From assembly GCF_000144645.1 (NCBI RefSeq), contig NC_014377.1:1736001-1800000 (forward strand): a stretch of 64,000 nucleotides of DNA. Direction: 5' to 3'. Shown here one piece after another: positions 56,535-64,000 of the stretch. A program made the translations under genes and the position numbers. The stretch is from Thermosediminibacter oceani DSM 16646. Its GTDB lineage: Bacteria > Bacillota > Thermosediminibacteria > Thermosediminibacterales > Thermosediminibacteraceae. The notes beneath the pieces were generated by a model. The model made no database searches and was not told the origin of the DNA. It saw only the letters and a list, made by a program, of their open reading frames with translations. Each line of letters starts with the position of its first letter. Positions within the stretch are counted from its first letter, which is position 1.

Positions 56535-58223
56535 TTATAAATCCTGACCTGCCGGCAATGTCTTCTGCAATGTCTTTTGAGGTTCTTCGATGACCTCTCC
56601 GCCCCACACCTTGTGCATAATATAAACCACGCCGAAGAACATTACTATCGTTATCAGCCATACAATAATCGGGTGGTCAAAGAAGCCTAAAATCAAAAAT
56701 CCTATAGCAGAGGTGATTGCAGCGGTGAGGGCGTAGGGCAGCTGGGTGTTTACGTGTTCTATATGCGGACACGCGCCGCCTGTCGAAGACATAATCGTGG
56801 TATCGGAAATCGGAGAGCAGTGGTCCCCGAAAACACCTCCGGAAATTACAGCCGCCACGCACGGCAGTATATTAATCTTCATAGCCACTGCCAGAGGTAT
56901 GGCTATCGGGATCATTATGGCCCATGTGCCCCAAGAAGTACCGGTTGAAAACGCTATAAAAGCGCTTAAGATAAAGAGGGTAAAAGGTACTGCCCATGCT
57001 GGGAAGGTTTCGGACATGATGCTGGAAACATATATCCCCGTTCCCACTTCTTTACATATGCTGCCTATGGTCCAAGCCAGTGATAGGATGAAAAGCGCCA
57101 CCGTCATCGACTTTGCTCCCTGTATAACCGCTTCCATTGAATCCTTTAGCCGTACGACACCTCGGACCGAATAGAAAACAGCCGTAAGGATCAGGGTTAT
57201 AGTGGCTCCCCAGACGAGGGCTGTGGCCGAATCGGAATTCATCACTGCCTGGAAAAAGCCGGCTTTGCCTTCAAAAAACCCACCGGTGTAGGCCATACAC
57301 AGCAGCATGATTACTATCAATCCTACTAACGGACCGACCATGTCTATCGCGGAGCCCTTTTCGGATTTTTCCATGCTCTCGAATTCGTCTCCCGGCGGGG
57401 TTTTCGTGATGCTTGTATCCCAGAGGCCCTCACCGGAAAGAGCCCTGCGTTCCGCCCGGGCCATAGGTCCGTATTCCAGATTGGTAAACGACGTAACCAG
57501 GACCATAAGCACAATGAGCCACGGGTAAAAATCGTAAGGGATCATCTGCATGTATACGGTGTAGGGGTTCAGGTTCAATTTGTACTGCTCAAAAAGCGGC
57601 ATCATGAGGGATGCCACATAGGCGACCCATGTGGAAATGGGTACAAGGGTGCATACAGGCGCTGCCGTGGAATCGATAATGAACGAAAGCTTTGCCCTGG
57701 ATACCTTGAATCTGTCGGTTACCGGCCTGAGAGCTGTACCCACGGTCATACAGTTGAAGTAGTCATCCATAAATATCAATACTCCCAGGATCCAGGTTAT
57801 GAAAAGCGAGAGGCTCCTGCTTTTTATGTTTTTCTCGGCCCAGCGCCCGAAGGCTTGGGGGCCGTTCGCCCTGGAGATCATGCCTATTATAGAACCCAGG
57901 AGCATTATGAATACGAGCACCCTGAAGTTCCAGGATGGGTCACCAGCGGTGTTGATAAGGGTTTCCATCGCCTTCTTAAAGGCCTCAATCACGTTTCCTC
58001 CGGTCAGGGTCATGGCGCCCACCATAATACCGATCACTAGGGAACTGAGCACTTCTTTCGTGATTATTGCAAGACTGATGGCTATGACCGGTGGTAGCAG
58101 CGACCAGAACCCGTAGTGCTCGGGTTTTTCAGCTCCTTGCCCTCCGTCTCCGAAGACCGGTATGGCAAACGAAAGTATTATAAGAATTACAATACACCAG
58201 ACAATTCCTCTACCTCTCCTCAC
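56535..58223 (-). CDS. NhaC-type Na+/H+ antiporter family transporter
   Basis: The 562-residue membrane protein has about 12-14 segments and the family's FSTGTSWGTWAIMIPIAIP and GDHCSPISDTTIMSSTGGACPHIEHV motifs. It belongs to the NhaC/malate-lactate antiporter superfamily; proton-sodium exchange is likely but a carboxylate substrate cannot be ruled out. The start is GTG with GGGGAGG upstream. It stands alone. Confidence 0.87.
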   Translation of the reverse strand: MRRGRGIVWCIVILIILSFAIPVFGDGGQGAEKPEHYGFWSLLPPVIAISLAIITKEVLSSLVIGIMVGAMTLTGGNVIEAFKKAMETLINTAGDPSWNFRVLVFIMLLGSIIGMISRANGPQAFGRWAEKNIKSRSLSLFITWILGVLIFMDDYFNCMTVGTALRPVTDRFKVSRAKLSFIIDSTAAPVCTLVPISTWVAYVASLMMPLFEQYKLNLNPYTVYMQMIPYDFYPWLIVLMVLVTSFTNLEYGPMARAERRALSGEGLWDTSITKTPPGDEFESMEKSEKGSAIDMVGPLVGLIVIMLLCMAYTGGFFEGKAGFFQAVMNSDSATALVWGATITLILTAVFYSVRGVVRLKDSMEAVIQGAKSMTVALFILSLAWTIGSICKEVGTGIYVSSIMSETFPAWAVPFTLFILSAFIAFSTGTSWGTWAIMIPIAIPLAVAMKINILPCVAAVISGGVFGDHCSPISDTTIMSSTGGACPHIEHVNTQLPYALTAAITSAIGFLILGFFDHPIIVWLITIVMFFGVVYIMHKVWGGEVIEEPQKTLQKTLPAGQDL

Positions 58224-58390
58224 GGTTAATCCTCCCCTATATCCGAATTATCTCTGCCGGTTTTTCGGCATGCGCTTAATATTTAGCGGATTACTTTTTA
58301 TTTTAGCAATATCAGGCGATAATTGCAATATAAAAATTGAAAAAAAAAATAAAACGCCGGAAAACCAGCGTTTTTTGTACAAAATTTTGG

Positions 58391-58463
<73 letters not shown>

Positions 58464-58487
58464 ACTAAAAGAACTATTTTATTTTGG

Positions 58488-58560
58488 TGGGCACGGCAGG
58501 GATCGAACCTGCGACCTCTTGAATGTGAGTCAAGCGCTCATACCACTGAGCTACGCGCCC
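58488..58560 (-). tRNA. tRNA-Val (anticodon CAC)
   Basis: Acceptor GGGCGCG/CGTGCCC, anticodon loop CTCACAT, T loop GGTTCGATCCC, CCA encoded. Confidence 0.92.
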
Positions 58561-58572
58561 GCATATTTTTGG

Positions 58573-58645
58573 TGGAGACGATGGGATTTGAACCCACGGC
58601 CTCTACAATGCGAATGTAGCGCTCTCCCAGCTGAGCTACGTCCCC
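58573..58645 (-). tRNA. tRNA-Ala (anticodon CGC)
   Basis: Acceptor GGGGACG/CGTCTCC, anticodon loop TTCGCAT, T loop GGTTCAAATCC, CCA encoded. It is the first gene of the three-tRNA transcript. Confidence 0.92.
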
Positions 58646-58697
58646 ACTTTTCTCAGCTGAGCACCACGCTCGAGGCTTAACCTCAAACGCAAGATTT

Positions 58698-58726
58698 ATT
58701 ATACCCTAAACTTTTAAAAAATGCAA
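58698..58726 (-). promoter_or_regulatory. Promoter of the three-tRNA operon
   Basis: Minus strand: TTGCAT, 17-base spacer, TATAAT, about 50 bases before tRNA-Ala(CGC). The remainder of 58727-58857 shows no gene. Confidence 0.8.
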
Positions 58727-58857
58727 CCCCTTATGTCCTAAATTCGTGGTTATTTTTATAATAATTCACCTTGTAGATTATCGTCACTAGTAGAATTAAG
58801 TTTAAGACTACCCCTTTGTCCTCCGGCGAGAATGGGGATTTGGGTGCAATGCCCCCA

Positions 58858-59979
58858 TCAGACCAACGGGGATTCATTTAATAGGGTTTTTGTGCGTGTA
58901 TTTTTAAGGATTTCCCTTACAATGGGAGCCAACTGGTCGAAATCCACCAGGAAAGCATCGTGGCCTTGATACGATTTTATTTCCCTGTATTCTCCGTACC
59001 CGCCGGCCGTATTCAACCGCTGGATAAAACTCCGCATATCGACAGGAGGATAAAGCATATCTGTATCTATCCCAACCATAAAAACCTTTGCTTTTATCCG
59101 CCTCAGAGCCCTTTCCAGCAAACCGTAAGGCTCCGCTATGTTATGGCGGTTCATAGCCTTCAGCAGGCAGAGGTAAGTATTTGCGTCGAAGCGGTTGACA
59201 AAAATTTCTCCCTGGTGTTCGAGGTAGCTTTCCACCTGAAATAGTCCCCTTTCAGGGTCCATTTTTCTGGAAAACCTACGCTTGAAAAGTTCGTCACTTT
59301 TGTAAGTAAGGGTGCCAATCATCCGAGCAAGCATAAGACCTTTGACCGGCTGACCGGAGGAGTAATAATTCCCGTTTCTCCAAAGGGGATCGTTTTCTAT
59401 AGCCTTTATACCGGCGTAATTGAAAGCAATAGCGAGGGGAGAAAGTTCGTGTGTCGCGGCTATAGCCACTACAGTTTCCACAGAATCGGGGAAGGTCACC
59501 GCCCATTCGAGAGCCTGCATGCCCCCCATGGAGCCGCCGATTGCCATCCTCAATTTTTTTATCCCCAGGTTATCCAGCAAAATTTTTTGTAATCTCACCA
59601 TATCCCGTATATTTATGGGAGGAAAGCCTATGCCGTAGGGAGCCTTGGTTCGTGGATTAATGGAAGTGGGACCGGTGGTTCCGCCGCATCCTCCCAGCAC
59701 ATTGGAGCAAATGACAAAATATTTATCCGTGTCCAGTGCCCTGCCGGGGCCGATCATCGGGTCCCACCAGCCGGGCTTTGGGTCCCGGCTGGTGTAAAAC
59801 CCTGCCGCGTGGGCGTCTCCGGTTAAGGCGTGCAGCACTAGGATGGCGTTATCCCTTTCCCGGTTTAACCGCCCGTAGGTCTCATAGGCCACCTGAAGGG
59901 CATCGAAAGTATATCCGCTTTCGGTAGTAAACTGAATCTCTTCTTTAGTAAAGGAAAAAAACCGCTTTTTAACGATCAT
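58858..59979 (-). CDS. metX: Homoserine O-acetyltransferase
   Basis: The ATG at 59979 has GGGAGG six bases upstream; an ATG two codons earlier overlaps it. The alpha/beta-hydrolase fold protein has the nucleophile Ser in IGGSMGGMQALEW near 147, and the Asp (VGIDTDMLYPP) and His (SYQGHDAFLVD) of the triad. It acetylates homoserine, giving the substrate of MetY, which lies just upstream in the same transcript. Acetyl versus succinyl specificity is inferred from the MetX family. Confidence 0.93.
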   Translation of the reverse strand: MIVKKRFFSFTKEEIQFTTESGYTFDALQVAYETYGRLNRERDNAILVLHALTGDAHAAGFYTSRDPKPGWWDPMIGPGRALDTDKYFVICSNVLGGCGGTTGPTSINPRTKAPYGIGFPPINIRDMVRLQKILLDNLGIKKLRMAIGGSMGGMQALEWAVTFPDSVETVVAIAATHELSPLAIAFNYAGIKAIENDPLWRNGNYYSSGQPVKGLMLARMIGTLTYKSDELFKRRFSRKMDPERGLFQVESYLEHQGEIFVNRFDANTYLCLLKAMNRHNIAEPYGLLERALRRIKAKVFMVGIDTDMLYPPVDMRSFIQRLNTAGGYGEYREIKSYQGHDAFLVDFDQLAPIVREILKNTRTKTLLNESPLV

Positions 59980-60000
59980 GGCCATCCTCCCTGGGGAAAA

Positions 60001-61462
<1,462 letters not shown>

Positions 61463-61494
61463 TTTTTTAACCTTAATAATATTCAATTTTTTTG

Positions 61495-61523
61495 ATTATA
61501 CCAGTGGATTAAACTGCTGTCAA
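61495..61523 (-). promoter_or_regulatory. Consensus promoter of the metY-metX operon
   Basis: Minus strand TTGACA, 17-base spacer, TATAAT: a perfect SigA consensus immediately upstream of the SAM riboswitch. Confidence 0.92.
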
Positions 61524-61623
61524 TATAATTTTTGTAGTTATTTGTAGATGAGCCAGAGTTTCGTTCGCACTACTTTATTAAAGTAAAAAAGACATTACAA
61601 AAGGTGGGTATCTCTGGGGCATT

Positions 61624-62482
61624 ATGGATATGGCAGAACAAAAACCCATTAAGCATGTACACCACCCAATGATATTATACCAAAAACTTAAAGCTTCGGG
61701 TAATCCCCAGGCTATCGCTCAAATTACTATCTCTTTGCTAGAGTCCCATTCCATTAAGGAAACCGCTAAAATTTTAGGTGTTTCTACAAGATGGATCCAT
61801 AAAATAGCAGAGCGTTTCAGGCTTTCAAACGGCGATATATCGGCCTGCATCAAAAAACGAGGCCCTAAATCTCGCATGCCCAACAGGACGCCTGAGCATA
61901 TTGAAAATTTGGTCGTTGCTTTGGCAAAAGAAACTAAATGGGCTCTAAAAGACTGGCTCTATTTATTAAAAATACCTTTAATGTTAATCTTTCTCCTTTT
62001 ACTATTCGAAACATAAGAAGGCACTATGGTATACGTTGCCGTAAATACGGACAGTTAACGGTTCCCGCCACTTTGCAGCAGATTTCTCTACTTTTGCAGT
62101 TCTGGCAGATCGATGTAAAGTATATCACCGATCAGTCGGCTCTGCCTCCAGAAGCTTATGCCTCTATTTTTAAAAATAAATTACCTCTTTATCAGTTCAC
62201 TGCTATTGGTATTTAAAATAAGGTTGCGCTTTAAAAACATGAATGGAATGACTGACTCCTGTTGAGGCGTTAAGGTTTTATCGCTGCTTATCATGCTGCA
62301 ATTGGTTCTATGCCTGTAGTTGTTTTGGATCAGCTTTCTAATTACGCTTCTTTGCTTTTTGATATCTCTTCTTTGCCTTGGGGTAACCTACCCAGAAATA
62401 AAAAACTATTGAACGAAACTATGGCATATCACACTCGGGTAGAATATAAAGGGAGTGATGACTCATATGAATTTAATAGTTA
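61624..62482 (+). pseudogene. Degraded integrase-type transposase (IS481-like)
   Basis: The first 100 codons carry an HTH (ETAKILGVSTRWIHKIAERF). A shift near 61940 continues in a second frame (GSKRLALFIKNTFNVNLSPFTIRNIRRHYGIR), reaching the DDE-like WQIDVKYITDQSALP. The frame then stops after LYQFTAIGI, the middle is missing, and the C-terminal tail (PVEALRFYRC, then YHAAIGSMPVVVLDQLSNY) resumes in other frames until about 62482. At least two frameshifts and one internal deletion make it inactive. No terminal repeats or target duplication were found. Confidence 0.82.
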
Positions 62483-62518
62483 ACACTTGGCAACTATAAA
62501 TTTAAAGGAGGTATAAAA

Positions 62519-63073
62519 ATGCCCGTAAAAAATGCAATGACTGCGGATTTTCTACGTTCCGCCTACGGCGGAGAAAGCATGGCTCACATGAGGTACCTGC
62601 TGTGGGGGGAGATAGCAGAAAAGGAAGGATTCAAAAACATCGCGAGACTCTTTGAAGCTATATCCTATGCCGAAAGAGTGCATGCCAACAATCATTTCCG
62701 TGAGCTCGACGGAGGAATAAGCGATGCCACGGTTGCTGCCGGTGCCGTTTTCGGCGTCGGGAAAACTGTTGATAACCTGCAGGGCGCGATTAACGGCGAA
62801 CTACACAAAGTAGAGCAGATGTATCCCGTCTACCTAAATACTGCCCGGTTCCAGAATGAAACGGGGGCAGAAAAATCTTTCCATTACGCGCTGGAAGCAG
62901 AGAAAATCCACGCTAAACTATTCAAAGATGCCCAGAATGCCGCAAAACAGGGCAAGGATATAGAATTAAAAGCTGTTTATATCTGTCCGGTGTGCGGCTA
63001 TACGGTCCTGAATGAGGCCCCGGACAAATGTCCGATATGCGGAACAAGTAAGCAAATGTTTAAAGCGTTTTAA
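62519..63073 (+). CDS. Rubrerythrin
   Basis: The 184-residue protein has an N-terminal ferritin-like di-iron domain (FLRSAYGGESMAHMRYLLWGEIAEKEG; EAISYAERVHANNHF with ExxH) and a C-terminal rubredoxin-like iron site (CPVCGYTVLNEAPDKCPICG, residues 160-178). It reduces hydrogen peroxide in anaerobes. AAAGGAGG precedes the ATG. It and the SOD are the only oxygen-defence genes in the window. Confidence 0.95.
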   Translation: MPVKNAMTADFLRSAYGGESMAHMRYLLWGEIAEKEGFKNIARLFEAISYAERVHANNHFRELDGGISDATVAAGAVFGVGKTVDNLQGAINGELHKVEQMYPVYLNTARFQNETGAEKSFHYALEAEKIHAKLFKDAQNAAKQGKDIELKAVYICPVCGYTVLNEAPDKCPICGTSKQMFKAF

Positions 63074-63074
63074 A

Positions 63075-63115
63075 AAATAACAGCCGTGCGAATGAATTCG
63101 CACGGCTGTTATTTT
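63075..63115. terminator. Bidirectional terminator between rubrerythrin and lepB
   Basis: CAGCCGTGCGAAT/ATTCGCACGGCTG is a perfect stem with T-rich tails on both strands (TTATTTT on plus, TTATTTTTT on minus). Confidence 0.9.
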
Positions 63116-63633
63116 AATCTACCTATCCTGCCGGGAGGCCATATACGGTATACGGCCTTCCCGATCACCAGCTTTCTGGGTAGGTATTTGTTTTCCCAGA
63201 ACCTGCTGTCTTTAGAATTATTCCTGTTATCCCCCATCATGAAATAGTGCCCCTCCGGCACCTTATAAGGCCCGTAACTGCCTATCATGGGCTCGTTTAT
63301 ATATGGCTCATCTACGGGGCTGTCGTTTATGTACAGCTTCCCGTCCCTTATCTCCACTACATCGCCGCCCAATCCTATCACACGTTTGACATAGGGCTGC
63401 CTGGGATCATCCGGGTACTTGAAGACTACGATGTCTCCCCTCTTTATAGGTTCGAACCTATAAATATATTTATTAACCAGAATTCTGTCGCCGATATTGA
63501 TAGTTGGTATCATAGAACCCGTCGGCACTATCATGGGCTCAAAAATGTATGCTCTTATGGCAAGGGCTATGACCAGCGCAAAGGCTATAGATTTTATCCA
63601 ATCCACGATCTCTTTTTTCAGTTTGTCGTTCAT
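63109..63633 (-). CDS. lepB: Signal peptidase I
   Basis: The membrane protein of about 174 residues has one N-terminal anchor (IKSIAFALVIALAIRAYIF), catalytic Ser in PTGSMIPTI near 37 and Lys in YVKRVIGLGGD near 77, plus GDNRNNSKDSR. It removes signal peptides outside the membrane. The ATG at 63633 is preferred over an upstream start six codons earlier. Confidence 0.93.
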   Translation of the reverse strand: MNDKLKKEIVDWIKSIAFALVIALAIRAYIFEPMIVPTGSMIPTINIGDRILVNKYIYRFEPIKRGDIVVFKYPDDPRQPYVKRVIGLGGDVVEIRDGKLYINDSPVDEPYINEPMIGSYGPYKVPEGHYFMMGDNRNNSKDSRFWENKYLPRKLVIGKAVYRIWPPGRIGRLK

Positions 63634-63713
63634 TCGATCACCCGCGTACATAATGCTTTTTTTTTTATTATAACGCTTTATTTATTATAACACAAAAAAA
63701 TAAAAAAAGAACA

Positions 63714-64000
63714 TCAAAAATATTCCCTTAGCGCCCGTTCGATGGCGCTAGATAGTTTATACTGAAAATCTGCGTTTTGCAAAAGCCGCCGGTCAGCAGC
63801 GTTTGTCATAAATCCCAGTTCTACTATAACCCCCGGAACTCTGGCATTGCACAGCAAAAAAAGCGAAGAGTTGGCGAAAGGTCTTCTCTTCCTGACTTCC
63901 TGTCCCGCCGATTTATATGCTTCTTCCAGTTGAGCTTGTATTAACTCGGCGAGCCTCTTACTTTCTTCATCTTCTATGTAATAAAAGACCATCGGGCCCC
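63714..64000 (-). CDS. N-acetylmuramoyl-L-alanine amidase (Amidase_3), C-terminal part, cut by window edge
   Basis: The frame stays open to the window end (GPMVFYYIEDEESKRLAE), so the 5' part is missing. VPGVIVELGFMTNAADRRLL carries the catalytic Glu of Amidase_3, and ESKRLAELIQ matches the family's helix. It may be CwlD, a spore cortex enzyme, but the fragment does not settle it. Confidence 0.82.
   Translation of the reverse strand, partial: GPMVFYYIEDEESKRLAELIQAQLEEAYKSAGQEVRKRRPFANSSLFLLCNARVPGVIVELGFMTNAADRRLLQNADFQYKLSSAIERALREYF

Overview
The window reads as chromosomal DNA of an anaerobic, spore-forming, probably thermophilic member of the Bacillota. By gene content I would place it near Thermosediminibacterales or Thermoanaerobacterales. 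This is an inference from spore photoproduct lyase, GerM-type and LonB proteins, Rex, rubrerythrin, an unusual Fe/Mn SOD, GH65 and GH13 sugar enzymes and strong GGAGG ribosome sites. Most genes lie on the minus strand. No prophage, CRISPR array or rRNA operon was seen.

Layout. 0-4 kb: end of splB, a nitrilase-family hydrolase and a three-gene ABC-2 exporter. 4-12 kb: a sugar-uptake locus with an oligo-1,6-glucosidase, a YesN-type regulator, a frameshifted YesM-type sensor kinase and a divergent binding protein plus two permeases. 12-15 kb: a two-protein sigma factor (separate region-2-like and region-4 proteins) behind a c-di-GMP-I riboswitch, next to a wall-binding protein with two almost identical FMN-binding-type domains. 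15-20 kb: SOD, a Doc toxin with a short antitoxin, a ferredoxin-like protein, a zinc-ribbon protein, an MFS carrier and a DUF5680 protein. 20-27 kb: yerC-pcrA-ligA, pepV, PAP2 phosphatase, USP and luxS. 27-36 kb: lonA, lonB, clpX, clpP, tig and seven tRNAs. 36-43 kb: a LacI-controlled disaccharide uptake and phosphorolysis operon (two permeases, binding protein, GH65 phosphorylase, beta-phosphoglucomutase). 43-47 kb: a propeller-like lipoprotein, a papain-like amidase and a subtilase. 47-49.4 kb: an unknown membrane protein and a sigma-54 activator without a sensor domain, preceded by a second c-di-GMP-I riboswitch. 49-56 kb: the conserved gerM-rph-rdgB-yfcE block, a hydroxyacid dehydrogenase, UPF0316, a wall amidase and Rex. 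56-64 kb: NhaC, three tRNAs, metX-metY under a SAM-I riboswitch, a decayed transposase, rubrerythrin, lepB and a partial amidase.

The strongest theme is c-di-GMP control of transcription initiation: two class-I riboswitches each lead into a regulator acting through an alternative sigma pathway. For the second, a terminator and a competing antiterminator pairing can be read directly from the sequence. The flavoprotein beside the sigma pair carries the DxxTGAT motif expected for covalent FMN attachment, suggesting a cell-surface electron-transfer function. Both sugar importers lack their own ATPase, so they probably share an MsmX-like subunit encoded elsewhere.
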